Part shown: in pieces, positions 9,230-17,851 of the stretch
How the letters are laid out: each line of letters opens with the position of its first letter
Numbering within the stretch: position 1 is the first letter of the stretch
NCBI GenBank assembly: GCA_016718525.1
Contig: JADKDD010000002.1
Location: 248,001 to 312,000 of the forward strand
Direction: 5' to 3'
DNA from: Rhodocyclaceae bacterium
GTDB taxonomy: Bacteria > Pseudomonadota > Gammaproteobacteria > Burkholderiales > Rhodocyclaceae
DNA length: 64,000 bases
The notes under the pieces: generated by a model
Database searches by the model: none
The model's input: only the letters and a program-made list of their open reading frames with translations
What the model was told of the DNA's origin: nothing
Program-made: the position numbers and the translations under genes

Positions 9230-9654
9230 CTCAACGTTGGCTCATCGCGGTTGATGAATCGGATATTGCCCTCAAACCGATCGATTGGTTGATTTCCAAC
9301 CGAGACTTTTGGCGCGAAATGCCAATCATTCACCTACTCAATGTGCAGGCATCCTTGCCGCGCGATATCGGTCGCTTCATTAATGCCGACACCATTCGTG
9401 AGTTTCATAGTGAAACCGGCATGGCCGAGCTTGCAGCTGCGCGCGCCAAACTGGCCGCCGCTGGAATCGTGCCGGAAACCCACGTCTTGGTCGGCGAGGC
9501 TGCAATGACAATTGCAAGCTTTGCCGAGGAAAAGCACTGCGACCAAATCCTGATTGGCAGTCGCGGCCACGGCGGTTTTGTGGGGAGCCTACTCGGTTCA
9601 GTTGCCACCAAACTCGCAAATCTGTCGAAAATTCCGCTGTTGATCGTACGTTAG
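9226..9654 (+). CDS. Universal stress protein (UspA family)
   Basis: Single-domain UspA protein of 142 residues, a cytoplasmic nucleotide-binding stress factor. It begins with the usual strand and acidic residue (WLIAVDESD) and ends with the ATP-binding pattern G-2X-G-9X-G-S (GSRGHGGFVGSLLGS) followed by PLLIVR. Translation is coupled to terC by an ATGA overlap, linking it to metal or envelope stress by context only. Confidence 0.88.
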   Translation: MTQRWLIAVDESDIALKPIDWLISNRDFWREMPIIHLLNVQASLPRDIGRFINADTIREFHSETGMAELAAARAKLAAAGIVPETHVLVGEAAMTIASFAEEKHCDQILIGSRGHGGFVGSLLGSVATKLANLSKIPLLIVR

Positions 9655-9684
9655 ACAAGCTCAATACATACGCCGGAAATCGGT

Positions 9685-10067
9685 GGGAAGTTCGCCGATA
9701 AGCCGGGTTCTGTCGTGAGCAGTCATTCCTCTGGGATCGCTGTTACCAACGACCTCTAGCAGCCTACCCGGGAGCAACGCGAGCCACGTTAGCGCTCCCC
9801 TATTTGGCCTTGCCCCAGATGAGGTTTGCCATGCCATTTCTGTTGCCAGAAACGCGGTGGGCTCTTACCCCACCATTTCACCCTTGCCAGTCCTCGCGGA
9901 CTTAGGCGGTATCTTTCTGTTGCACTGTCTGTCGCCTTGGGTCAATCAGCTTGCGCCAATCGACTTGCTGCGCCCGGCCGTTAACCGGCATCTCGCTCTA
10001 CGGGGCCCGGACTTTCCTCCAGACATCGTCTTGCAACGACATCCAGCGACTGCCTGGCGAACTTCCC
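9685..10067 (-). ncRNA. rnpB: RNase P RNA (bacterial type A)
   Basis: Catalytic RNA that trims tRNA 5' leaders. Read on the minus strand, the sequence starts with GGGAAGTTCGCC and ends with GGCGAACTTCCC, which pair as helix P1. The universally conserved blocks are visible: GAGGAAAGTCCGGGC near the 5' end, the central GTGAAATGGTGGGG region, and ACAGAACCCGGCTTATCGG near the 3' end. Length about 383 nt fits type A. Ends are set by the P1 pairing and may be off by a few bases. It lies alone between the stress protein and a lipoprotein gene. Confidence 0.95.
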
Positions 10068-10146
10068 ACGCGAATTGTACGCGGCTATCTCTGCCGATCA
10101 TCATTGCACGGTCGGATTGTCGTCTGGCAATCTCAATGACAAAATC

Positions 10147-11115
10147 TTAGCGTGGCTTCAACTGACCATTCACGACCCTCACTCCGGCTCCAACGGGCCA
10201 TTGTGGGGGAGTCAGTTGTTTAACGGTTTCTGTACGGCCATCGCCCATTCGTACAACAATCAGAAAACTGCCGACATTGTTCGGTGTGTTGGATTCAGCA
10301 ATACTGTTACCGATAGCCCCGCCTGCAACCGCGCCGGCGGCAGTTGCGACCGCCTTGCCGCTACCGTGCCCAACTTGATTGCCGACTGCAGCGCCTACCA
10401 ATCCGCCAACAATAACGCCAGCTGGACTGGCCTCTTTCGGGGCTGGTGGAACTTCGCGAATACTCTCTATTACCCCGCAATCAAGACACATTACCGGGGC
10501 GGGATAGGCTGCTGAATTTTGTGTCGCATAGTCTGGCGGCATTCCGGCCCCCGGAGGTGGTGGAGGAATATTTGCCGTCGATTGAACTGGAGTTGATTGA
10601 ACGTACGCCGATGGTGAACTGTTATTTGAATATTGCGGCATCGGCGCGCCCGAGCGCTGCGAAAGGTTGCCAGAAACCGGAACTCTCTGACCTTTGGCAT
10701 ACATACACTGAACGTAAGCATGGTCATAACGTTTTTGCGCTTCATAGCTTGAGTATTGTGCTTGCTGTGCGCCGCTCGCGCTGCCCATCGTTAGACCAAC
10801 CGCTGCGCCGGCCGCGGCTCCGTCATTTCCGCCAAAGGCGGCACCAATTGCCGTTCCAAGGATCGTACTTACAAACACGCTATTGATGCTTGACTCGGTC
10901 GAGGCGTCGGCGGCCGCCGGACCGCCGATCTGGACGAAGGCGAAATTGCGACATTCCGAATCGTCGTAGCGGAACTGATCAAAACTCTTTCCACTACCCG
11001 GCAGCGCCATAACGCTAGGACCACTAGGAACGGTGGTAGCGCAACCGGCCAGAACGGACAGCGCGACAAGCGGAACTATCAATTTAGGGTAACTGGTTTG
11101 GAATGTTGTTTTCAT
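10147..11115 (-). CDS. Outer-membrane lipoprotein with two glycine-zipper segments
   Basis: Probable lipoprotein: signal peptide with lipobox LSVLAGC (Cys ~25). Two glycine-zipper 2TM segments of the SlyB type follow, GTAIGAAFGGNDGAAAGAAVG (~residue 85-110) and GGLVGAAVGNQVGHGSGKAV (~235-265), separated by a Pro/Ser/Gln-rich linker. The C-terminus (VVRMGDGRTETVKQ, then GAGVRVVNGQ) matches the small beta domain that ends SlyB/PcP-type proteins. Two zippers in one chain is less common than one. Function is inferred as outer-membrane integrity; no ligand can be named. Spaced 26 bases after the exported protein upstream, possibly one operon. Confidence 0.8.
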   Translation of the reverse strand: MKTTFQTSYPKLIVPLVALSVLAGCATTVPSGPSVMALPGSGKSFDQFRYDDSECRNFAFVQIGGPAAADASTESSINSVFVSTILGTAIGAAFGGNDGAAAGAAVGLTMGSASGAQQAQYSSYEAQKRYDHAYVQCMYAKGQRVPVSGNLSQRSGAPMPQYSNNSSPSAYVQSTPVQSTANIPPPPPGAGMPPDYATQNSAAYPAPVMCLDCGVIESIREVPPAPKEASPAGVIVGGLVGAAVGNQVGHGSGKAVATAAGAVAGGAIGNSIAESNTPNNVGSFLIVVRMGDGRTETVKQLTPPQWPVGAGVRVVNGQLKPR

Positions 11116-11141
11116 CGCTTAAGTCTTTTGGGTTGGCGGAT

Positions 11142-11687
11142 TTAGCGCGGCGCAGGCGGTGTCGGACTAACCCGTTGCCATCCGGTCGGACATTCTTTGA
11201 CATACGGCCAGTAGGCTTGAGCCGATTCGCAGAAGTACCAATAATTGGTTGCCACCGGCTGAGGTGCTTGCGCTGCTTGTGAGTACTGGGGTTGTTGTTC
11301 CATGTAAACCTGTGGAGCAGCTTGCTCGATCACAATCGGTTGGCTAACTACCGGTGCGGAATAGTAGTAGGGATAGCCATAGTAGGGCGCGTAACCCCAA
11401 TACGGCGCGTAACCATAGCCCCAGTAAGGATAGGCTCCAATCGACACCGACCAGTTATTGTGATTATGACCATTGTGATAGCCGTTGTAATAGCCGCGAC
11501 CATAGGCATGTCCTCCCCCATTGCCGCCCTTGCCGTAACCACCCCCAGCGCCACCACCTGCCGGGCGAGGCGGCGGGTCCGCTTGAAAGGTTGGCTTGCC
11601 GGCCCATGCCGTGCCTAAGACGAAAAGCGTCAGCATCCCCGCAACAGCTACATGGCTGAATTTTCTAGAACGACTCATTTTTTTCAC
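11142..11687 (-). CDS. Exported Gly/Tyr-rich protein of unknown function
   Basis: Has a clear signal peptide (MKKMSRSRKFSHVAVAGMLT.., cleavage near AWA-GK at ~residue 30). Then comes a glycine-rich stretch, a low-complexity Tyr/Gly/Pro repeat (YWGYGYAPYWGYAPYYGYP), and a conserved-looking C-terminal module YWYFCESAQAYWPYVKECP followed by GWQRV. That terminal module recurs in many small proteobacterial envelope proteins of unknown role; its two Cys may form a disulfide. Likely periplasmic or surface located. It precedes the glycine-zipper lipoprotein by 26 bases. Confidence 0.75.
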   Translation of the reverse strand: MKKMSRSRKFSHVAVAGMLTLFVLGTAWAGKPTFQADPPPRPAGGGAGGGYGKGGNGGGHAYGRGYYNGYHNGHNHNNWSVSIGAYPYWGYGYAPYWGYAPYYGYPYYYSAPVVSQPIVIEQAAPQVYMEQQPQYSQAAQAPQPVATNYWYFCESAQAYWPYVKECPTGWQRVSPTPPAPR

Positions 11688-11830
11688 CTTTGCTCACGCG
11701 CGCCAACCACCCGTTACTCTGTATTGTCGCAAGATTTACCGTTACAGCCTATTTAACGACTTAACTGCAAATAGGCTTACGGCGACTGGATCAGGATTTG
11801 TAAGCAAATGTTTGTCGGTTTCCGGTACAG

Positions 11831-12625
11831 CTACTGCTCGCCTGCCGGCAATCGACGCGGCCGGAACTGGCGGGTATCCTGATAGTAACCGGCACAGGCG
11901 TTTTCTTCTGTCGCACCCGGTATCCCAAGCAGGGGCAGTGGTTGCAGTTGAAGTCCCGCTTCGTCTGATGAGTTGGTGCTGATAACACGCCGTGCTAACG
12001 CATTATCAGTTTCGCGCAAGTCAGCAACATCGATAGCAGCCAATCCGTCGGCGTCTATGGGTATAAAGACGGCTTTGCCGCAAAGCCCGACAAACGGGGC
12101 GCGCAAGGCATCAAGACTGCCATGGCCAAACACAATGAAGCGCGTCGTCGCCAACAATTCGCTGCGCCGGTCAACAAAAACATCCTTCCACTGGTGGCCA
12201 GACAGCGCCTGCCAAATTGCGGGAGAAGTGCCGGCAACCACCACCCCGCACTCGTCAAATTGGGTCAGCGCGTCGCGCGCTTTCCCTCGTTGTTTTCGCT
12301 CACTACCGACCCGTTCTCGCGCTGCGATATGGCAAAAATTCAAGGCCGCTTTGCTCTTTGGAAACTTCAGCCATACCAGGGCGTTGAATGCGTCATGCCA
12401 ATTGTCCGGTCGGGTTGCGACAACCCCCAACCGGTAAGCCTGCAGTTCGTAGTCGGCATGGGGCTCCGGCAAGGCAAACCTCAGCGGATGGCAACCGCCT
12501 GTGACAATCCGCAATTTGCCGGCCTGCTCATTCAAATAGCCCAAGGCGGGCAACTTAAGTCTGCCACCGGAGTAATCCAGATACCGCTGCATCAGCGGAT
12601 TTGCCAATAACTCCTCGATTTGCAT
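11831..12625 (-). CDS. DUF3025 family protein
   Basis: Conserved hypothetical of the DUF3025 type. Recognisable blocks are DNWHDAFNALVWLKFPKSKAA (central), RDALTQFDECGVVV and the C-terminal LPLLGIPG ... YYQDTRQFRP. The ATG at 12625 is chosen; an in-frame TTG lies two codons earlier. A degenerate copy of the dispersed repeat (11971-11995) is read in frame near residues 210-218 as RRVISTNSS, just before the conserved C-terminal block. No biochemical role is established. It lies 40-odd bases downstream of pyrC on the same strand. Confidence 0.8.
   Translation of the reverse strand: MQIEELLANPLMQRYLDYSGGRLKLPALGYLNEQAGKLRIVTGGCHPLRFALPEPHADYELQAYRLGVVATRPDNWHDAFNALVWLKFPKSKAALNFCHIAARERVGSERKQRGKARDALTQFDECGVVVAGTSPAIWQALSGHQWKDVFVDRRSELLATTRFIVFGHGSLDALRAPFVGLCGKAVFIPIDADGLAAIDVADLRETDNALARRVISTNSSDEAGLQLQPLPLLGIPGATEENACAGYYQDTRQFRPRRLPAGEQ
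11971..11995 (+). repeat. Dispersed repeat, diverged copy in the DUF3025 gene
   Basis: AGTTGGTGCTGATAACACGC then CGTGC: left half good, right half with two changes. Read in reverse by the host gene, frame kept. Confidence 0.6.
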
Positions 12626-12668
12626 CGCCAAGCGTTATCCACCCTTGATTGACGTTGCTGAAGCAGAT

Positions 12669-13721
12669 CTAGCGGTTCAGCAAGCGCCAAGTGATTAGTT
12701 CACCCGCCATGAACGGCACCAGCGGATCGTCTGGCAAATAGTGTGCTGTTGCCGGAATCTGCCAAGTCGCCCGCTCCAGGGTGATTTGGTCTGTATTTCT
12801 GGGCAGACCATAGAAATCAGCGCCGTAGAAGCTGGCGAAACCCTCCAGCTTTTCGATGGCGCCGACCGAATCGAAAGCTTGCGCATAGAGTTCAATACCG
12901 GCGTGTGCGGTATAGCAGCCAGCGCAGCCACAGGCGGCTTCTTTGGTACTTTTGGCATGCGGAGCGGAATCGGTGCCAAGGAAAAATTTTGGGTTGCCGG
13001 AAGTGGCCGCCGCCAACAAGTGTTTCCGGTGGGATTCGCGCTTGAGCACGGGCAAGCAAAAATTGTGTGGTCGCACGCCGCCGGCAAATAGTGCATTACG
13101 ATTGAGCAGTAAATGATGTGCCGTCAATGTGCCGCCAACGGCCGCATCCTGACTTGCAACGAAATCAATCCCCTGCCGAGTTGTGATGTGTTCCAAAACC
13201 AACTTCAGACCTGGAAAGTCACGCCGCAAGGGGATCAGCACCGTATCGATAAAAACAGCTTCGCGATCAAAAATATCAACACTTTGGTCGGTCACCTCGC
13301 CGTGTACCAATAGCGGCAACCCCAGCTTTTCCATTCGCTCAAGTGTTGCTGAACAGTTTTTCAAATTACTCACGCCAGCGGCCGAATTTGTCGTTGCGCC
13401 GGCCGGATAAAACTTGACTGCATGGACGAATTCGCTAGCCGATGCGGCATCAATTTCCGAAGCAGGCATAGCCTCAGTGAGATACAAGGTCATCAAAGGC
13501 TCGAAACGCATTCCTGATGGCAACACTGCCAAGATGCGCTGTCGATAAGCCTCTGCTTGGAGGACTGTGGTGACCGGTGGCTTGAGGTTCGGCATCACGA
13601 TCGCCCGACCGAATCTGCCGGCCGTATCCGCGAGAACAGAGGCCATCGCCGGTCCGTCTCGCAAATGCAAATGCCAGTCGTCGGGCCGAATGATCTTCAG
13701 TTGTGATGGCGGGTTTTGCAT
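12669..13721 (-). CDS. pyrC: Dihydroorotase (class II)
   Basis: Third step of pyrimidine synthesis: reversible cyclisation of carbamoyl aspartate to dihydroorotate, cytoplasmic and zinc dependent. Metal ligands are visible: DWHLHLRDG near the N-terminus, the carboxylated Lys in FVHAVKFYPAGATTNS, LLVHGEV, LEHITT and the FLGTDSAPH motif with the catalytic Asp. Length about 351 residues is normal. ATG at 13721 is preferred over an in-frame TTG one codon upstream. It is the gene next to rsmI, 8 bases apart, and probably co-transcribed with it. Confidence 0.95.
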   Translation of the reverse strand: MQNPPSQLKIIRPDDWHLHLRDGPAMASVLADTAGRFGRAIVMPNLKPPVTTVLQAEAYRQRILAVLPSGMRFEPLMTLYLTEAMPASEIDAASASEFVHAVKFYPAGATTNSAAGVSNLKNCSATLERMEKLGLPLLVHGEVTDQSVDIFDREAVFIDTVLIPLRRDFPGLKLVLEHITTRQGIDFVASQDAAVGGTLTAHHLLLNRNALFAGGVRPHNFCLPVLKRESHRKHLLAAATSGNPKFFLGTDSAPHAKSTKEAACGCAGCYTAHAGIELYAQAFDSVGAIEKLEGFASFYGADFYGLPRNTDQITLERATWQIPATAHYLPDDPLVPFMAGELITWRLLNR

Positions 13722-13729
13722 CAAAACGA

Positions 13730-14575
13730 TTATAAAGCCTGGTCCTTGAGCGCCAACGCTCTCTGATACAAGGCATTTTTTGGTTGTCCGGTGATTTCAG
13801 CAGTCAATTTTGCTGCCTGCTTTAACGGCAGTTCTGCAAGCAATATTGTCAGCATTCGTTCAGTCTGCAAGTCAATTTCGGATTTCTCAGAGGTGACTGC
13901 ACCGCTGACCAGCAATACAAACTCGCCACGTTGCCGGTTGGGATCGGCGGTCAACCATGCCGATGCATCGGGTAAGAGAAGTCGTTCGATTTGTTCAAAC
14001 AGCTTTGTGACCTCGCGGGCAATCACAATCTCGCGTTGCGGTTCCAGCACTTCGGCAAGATCCGCGACTGTTTCCAGGACGCGATGCGGTGCTTCGTAAA
14101 TTACCAGTACGGCGGAAATCGCTGCAAGCTCTTTGATAGCGGCTCGTCTGGCACTGCTTTTGGATGGCAAAAAGCCGACAAACAGGAAACGATCTTCCGT
14201 CATTCCTGCGGCGGAAAGTGCGGCAATGGCCGCGCTGGCACCCGGCAATGGAATCACCGGAAACCCGGCTGCGCGCACAGCGGCTACCGTTCGCGCGCCG
14301 GGATCGGAAATGGCCGGTGTGCCTGCGTCCGATATCAATGCGATGGACTTGCCTTCCGCCAGGATTGCAATCAACTTATTGGCAGCCTCGTTTTCATTGT
14401 GCTGATGCACGGCAAGCGTCTGCACACGAATGCCATGATGATCGAGCAAATGGCGTGCGTGGCGAGTATCTTCACAGGCGACAAGGTCCACGCCGCGCAG
14501 CACGTCTAGAGCGCGCAAACTAATATCGGCCAAATTTCCGATCGGAGTTGCCACCACATACAATGCGTTTTTCAT
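13730..14575 (-). CDS. rsmI: 16S rRNA 2'-O-ribose C1402 methyltransferase RsmI
   Basis: Methylates the 2'-OH of C1402 in 16S rRNA using S-adenosylmethionine. Family hallmarks: N-terminal YVVATPIGNLADIS, EDTRHARHLL, the SAM-binding LISDAGTPAISDPG, and PLPGASAAIAAL followed by FVGFLP. Length 281 residues is standard. Start ATG 14575. It is divergent from yraN, with the two 5' ends very close together, so the promoters must lie within or beside the coding ends. The same neighbourhood (rsmI, yraN, diaA, yraP) is found in enterobacteria. Confidence 0.95.
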   Translation of the reverse strand: MKNALYVVATPIGNLADISLRALDVLRGVDLVACEDTRHARHLLDHHGIRVQTLAVHQHNENEAANKLIAILAEGKSIALISDAGTPAISDPGARTVAAVRAAGFPVIPLPGASAAIAALSAAGMTEDRFLFVGFLPSKSSARRAAIKELAAISAVLVIYEAPHRVLETVADLAEVLEPQREIVIAREVTKLFEQIERLLLPDASAWLTADPNRQRGEFVLLVSGAVTSEKSEIDLQTERMLTILLAELPLKQAAKLTAEITGQPKNALYQRALALKDQAL

Positions 14576-14595
14576 CGCGTCATTCTTGCAGTGCT

Positions 14596-15039
14596 ATGGC
14601 AACGAAGCAAGCAAACTTGAATACGGCTGAATTCGCAGCATCGTCAGTTGGTGCTGGTGACACGCCGTCCTTAGGAGTGACGGATGGGCGCTTGCGACAA
14701 GCGCATGGCGCGGCGGCCGAAGTTTTGGCCGCAAAATTTCTCGTGCAGCAAGGCCTGAAAGTGATCCAGCGTAACTTTCGCGTCAGGGGTGGTGAAATTG
14801 ATTTGATTTGCCGCAATGGCGATACTGTCATCTTTGTCGAGGTGCGCCTGCGCTCCAACCGGCAATTCGGTGGTGCCGCCGGCAGCATCACCGCGCAAAA
14901 ACAACGGCGCCTGATTATTGCCGCACGACACTGGTTGCTGGTCAATGGCGACGCACCCTGCCGCTTTGATTGTGTTTTGCTTGACCAGCTTGACGGCGCC
15001 AGCATCGAGTGGCTGCGCGGCGCTTTTTCAGCAGACTGA
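14596..15039 (+). CDS. yraN: YraN/UPF0102 family endonuclease-like protein
   Basis: Small protein of the Holliday-junction-resolvase-like fold; exact role unknown. The family core starts near residue 34 and shows the nuclease-type residues GGEIDLICRNGDTVIFVEVRLR (broken here by the E-D-ExR pattern) and the QKQRRLIIAARHWL helix. Start ATG 14596 is chosen; an earlier ATG at 14548 would overlap rsmI more deeply. Residues ~16-25 (SVGAGDTPS) are encoded by a near-perfect copy of the dispersed repeat at 14643-14669, forming an N-terminal extension not typical of the family. First gene of a run ending at the BON lipoprotein. Confidence 0.88.
   Translation: MATKQANLNTAEFAASSVGAGDTPSLGVTDGRLRQAHGAAAEVLAAKFLVQQGLKVIQRNFRVRGGEIDLICRNGDTVIFVEVRLRSNRQFGGAAGSITAQKQRRLIIAARHWLLVNGDAPCRFDCVLLDQLDGASIEWLRGAFSAD
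14643..14669 (+). repeat. Dispersed repeat in yraN
   Basis: GTCAGTTGGTGCTGG, then TGAC, then ACGCCGTC; one of the best copies. Read as SVGAGDTPS. Confidence 0.8.
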
Positions 15040-15040
15040 A

Positions 15041-15421
15041 ATGCGCCGGCTGTTAACGTTCATTGCTGGTTTGACGCTGATCATGGCAGCACAAGGTGCT
15101 CACGCGCAGGGCGCGGTTCACCTTTTGGTACAAAGCTCACCACTGGCCGGGTTTCGCTACTACGCTGCTGAATCACGATGGGAGTTGATGAAGGAAGGGC
15201 AAACCCTAGTGCTAATTCGCGAGCCGGACAATGTTCACGATCCCAATGCAATCCGTGTTGAATGGCAAGGGGAAAAACTTGGCTACCTGCCGCGCCGTGA
15301 AAACCGTGCGGTTGCAGCAGCAATGGACGCGGGAGACAAAATTGAAGCGCGAATTGCCAAATTGAGGGAGCATCGCGATCCATGGCAACGCGTGCTAATC
15401 GACGTATTTGTGGCGCTCTAG
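15041..15421 (+). CDS. Exported HIRAN-domain protein
   Basis: A 126-residue protein with a signal peptide (MRRLLTFIAGLTLIMAAQ, cleavage near AHA-QG) followed by a HIRAN domain: FRYYAAE, LVLIREPDNVHDPNAIRVEW, and KLGYLPRRENRAVAAAMDAG. HIRAN domains are best known as DNA-end-binding modules in nucleic-acid enzymes, but stand-alone exported forms are widespread in betaproteobacteria and their ligand is unknown. Start ATG at 15041 lies directly behind the yraN stop, suggesting coupling. No RNA- or DNA-processing partner domain is present. Confidence 0.82.
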   Translation: MRRLLTFIAGLTLIMAAQGAHAQGAVHLLVQSSPLAGFRYYAAESRWELMKEGQTLVLIREPDNVHDPNAIRVEWQGEKLGYLPRRENRAVAAAMDAGDKIEARIAKLREHRDPWQRVLIDVFVAL

Positions 15422-15488
15422 CGAATCTGTTCCGGCGACGACCCGACGGCCGGTGCGGTATCCTGCAGGCTTGATTGGAGCAAACCTG

Positions 15489-16082
15489 ATGTCATTACAA
15501 GAACGCATTGCCGGCCAGTTCAACAGAAGCATTGAAACCAAACGCGTCGCGCTCACCCAGATGGCGCCGTCAATTGAAGCGGCGATTCATGCCATGGTTG
15601 AATGCCTGCACGGCGACGGAAAGATAATGGCCTGCGGAAATGGGGGCTCAGCTGCCGATTCACAGCATTTCGCTGCCGAATTGCTCAATCGGTTCGAACG
15701 CGAACGCGAACCACTCGCCGCGATAGCGCTGACCACCGATACGTCAACACTTACCTCAATTGCCAACGACTACCGCTACGAAGAAGTTTTTTCCAAGCAA
15801 ATAAAGGCACTTGGCCGCCGCGGCGACATCTTGCTCGCGATTTCCACCTCGGGGAATTCGCCAAACGTCATGGAGGCAATTGCCGTTGCTCATGCCAAGG
15901 GGGTTCGCGTAGTGGCCCTTACCGGCAAAGGCGGCGGCAAGATGACTAACCTACTGAATGATCACGATATCCATTTGTGCGTTCCGGCAGACAGCACCGC
16001 ACGAATCCAGGAAGTCCACCTACTCACTTTGCACTGCCTCTGCGATGGGATTGATTCGCTGATGCTTGGAGACCCGAAATGA
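15489..16082 (+). CDS. diaA: DiaA/GmhA-type SIS-domain protein
   Basis: Single SIS (sugar isomerase) domain of 197 residues. Motifs: ACGNGGSAADSQHFAAEL, LTTDTSTLTSIANDY, AISTSGNSPNVMEA and the C-terminal STARIQEVHLLTLH. The family includes phosphoheptose isomerase GmhA and the DnaA-binding replication factor DiaA, which are hard to separate by sequence. Position between yraN and a BON lipoprotein matches the enterobacterial diaA locus, so DiaA is favoured; a heptose adenylyltransferase gene about 1.8 kb downstream keeps GmhA possible. Its stop overlaps the next start (ATGA). Confidence 0.8.
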   Translation: MSLQERIAGQFNRSIETKRVALTQMAPSIEAAIHAMVECLHGDGKIMACGNGGSAADSQHFAAELLNRFEREREPLAAIALTTDTSTLTSIANDYRYEEVFSKQIKALGRRGDILLAISTSGNSPNVMEAIAVAHAKGVRVVALTGKGGGKMTNLLNDHDIHLCVPADSTARIQEVHLLTLHCLCDGIDSLMLGDPK

Positions 16083-16732
16083 ATACCTCAGCTACGACCC
16101 GATCTGCACGTCATTGGTGCGCCGCGCTTCTACTGCTCCTGCCTTTGCTTGCAGGCTGCATTGGTGCGGTCGCTGTTGGTGCGGGAGCCGGGGCCTTGGT
16201 TATGGTGGACCGCCGCTCATCGGAAACCATTGTCACTGATGAGGGAATCGAGCTTCGTGCCGAAACCCGCATCAACGAGAAGTTTGAATTCAAAATTCAC
16301 ATTAATGTCACCAGTTTCAACCGGATGGTGCTGTTGACCGGCGAAGTCCCAACTGAAGCGGCCAAAACCGAAGCAGAGAAGATTGCCCGCAGCGTACCCA
16401 ACGTCAAATCGATTACCAACGAGTTGGCTATCGCCGGCAATTCAAGTTTTGGCGGCCGCAGCAACGACTCCTATATCACCTCCAAGGTGAAGGCGCGCTT
16501 TATAGACGCCAACAAGTTCAATGTCTCCAGCGTCAAAGTGGTAACTGAAGCAGGTGTAGTCTTCCTGATGGGCGTCGTGACCCAAGCTGAAGCCGATGCG
16601 GCGGTGGAAATCGCCCGCACCACGGCGGGCGTGCAAAAAGTTGTCCGGGTATTTGAAATAGTGACTCCCGAGCAAGCGCGCTCGATGGAAGCTTCCGCAA
16701 ATGGGAGTTCCACCCCTGCCAAGGCACCTTGA
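16079..16732 (+). CDS. dolP: BON-domain outer-membrane lipoprotein (DolP/YraP-like)
   Basis: Lipoprotein with lipobox LPLLAGC (Cys ~26) and two BON domains (~residues 60-120 and ~135-200), each with the pattern of a conserved Gly in the middle strand (VLLTGEVP and VVFLMGVV). In enterobacteria DolP sits at the division site, binds anionic phospholipid and supports outer-membrane integrity; the role here is inferred from domain order and from its place behind diaA. A disordered Ser/Ala tail follows. Translation is coupled to diaA by a 4-base overlap. Confidence 0.85.
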   Translation: MNTSATTRSARHWCAALLLLLPLLAGCIGAVAVGAGAGALVMVDRRSSETIVTDEGIELRAETRINEKFEFKIHINVTSFNRMVLLTGEVPTEAAKTEAEKIARSVPNVKSITNELAIAGNSSFGGRSNDSYITSKVKARFIDANKFNVSSVKVVTEAGVVFLMGVVTQAEADAAVEIARTTAGVQKVVRVFEIVTPEQARSMEASANGSSTPAKAP

Positions 16733-17108
16733 ACCCAACGTCGGCCGGGTAACTAAAGCGCGAAGGATGTAGAAACGCGGGTCAAGCCATTGTCTTGATT
16801 GCGTTTTAATTTCGCCACACAGCCGGCCCTCGGCGGGCATGCTGGTGACTTTTAATCCACTGGATATGCGGGGTTCCGTTCACAAAACACCACAAAATGC
16901 CTGTTCCGGCGCTGATGCTCGGTCGCAGGTCGTTTCCAACATTATCATTTAACTTCAATAAGTTAAAGATTTATTCCGGGTGTTTTAGGGCGCAAAACCT
17001 AGGCTTTTAGGGTGTCTTACCTAGCGAATCTCCAGAAAATGCGGCCTGTCCTGTATCGCCAAGCGCAACTGGCTAGGCGATTTCTGCGACATTCGCTAAG
17101 GAGACGCT
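16733..17108. other. Intergenic region with one perfect hairpin, no gene seen
   Basis: No convincing coding frame. The one strong element is a perfect inverted repeat TTTAACTT-CAAT-AAGTTAAA at 16948-16967. It has no T-tract, so it is not a typical intrinsic terminator; an operator or RNA hairpin is possible. The region upstream of 17109 ends with AGGAG five bases before the transglycosylase ATG. Confidence 0.5.
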
Positions 17109-17786
17109 ATGTCTGCAACGCTAACAAGGCGCTTTTTGTTTGCTCGAAAAGCTCACGCCGTACTTCACTACTTGCACCTTGACCTGATGTTGGCTGGCCT
17201 GATTGCCGGAATTGCGCTTACCAACGTGGTCTCGCATCGATTTGAACTGTTGGCTTCACTGCAAGCCGCATTGCCAAGCCACTCGAGTTCGGCTGCCGAA
17301 TCAGCCGGCACCGATGTATCGGACCCAGTTCGCCCGCCGGCATTGACGCCACCAATGCGGTTGGCGCTCGACAGCGTTGCGCGTCGCTATCGGGTATCGA
17401 ATCAGGCGCTCGTACCAATTTTCGAGACGGCACAAGTGGCCGGACGCGAGCGAAATATCGATCCTATGCTACTGATTGCGATCATCAGTGTCGAGTCCGG
17501 CTTCAATCCCTATTCCCAAAGTATTGTTGGCGCACAGGGATTGATGCAGGTGATCCCACGCTTTCACCAGGACAAAATTCCAGAATGGGCAGGCGCGCAG
17601 CCGTTTCTTGATCCTGTGAGCAATATTCACATTGGCAGTCAAGTCCTGCAGGACGCTATTCGCCGCCAAGGCAGCCTGATGATGGGCTTGCAGCACTACG
17701 CCGGTGCGCTGGATGACGAAGAGATGGGATATGCCAACAAAGTCATGGCGGAAAGAAACCGCCTGATGCAACTCTCGAAGCGATAA
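17109..17786 (+). CDS. Membrane-anchored SLT lytic transglycosylase-like protein
   Basis: Cleaves peptidoglycan glycan strands, acting in the periplasm. One N-terminal membrane helix (~25-45) is followed by a Pro/Ser-rich linker and a compact SLT domain (~110-220). The catalytic Glu is in IISVESGFNPYSQS, followed by the family motifs GAQGLMQVIP and QHYAGALDDEE. Length 225 residues is short, consistent with a minimal domain. Stand-alone gene with AGGAG upstream of the ATG; it precedes the heptose adenylyltransferase by 65 bases. Confidence 0.85.
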   Translation: MSATLTRRFLFARKAHAVLHYLHLDLMLAGLIAGIALTNVVSHRFELLASLQAALPSHSSSAAESAGTDVSDPVRPPALTPPMRLALDSVARRYRVSNQALVPIFETAQVAGRERNIDPMLLIAIISVESGFNPYSQSIVGAQGLMQVIPRFHQDKIPEWAGAQPFLDPVSNIHIGSQVLQDAIRRQGSLMMGLQHYAGALDDEEMGYANKVMAERNRLMQLSKR

Positions 17787-17851
17787 GTCGAAATCCACGC
17801 CATGCAGCGGTAAAGTTACTGTTGCAGCGCTGCTAAATATAGAATCGTTGC

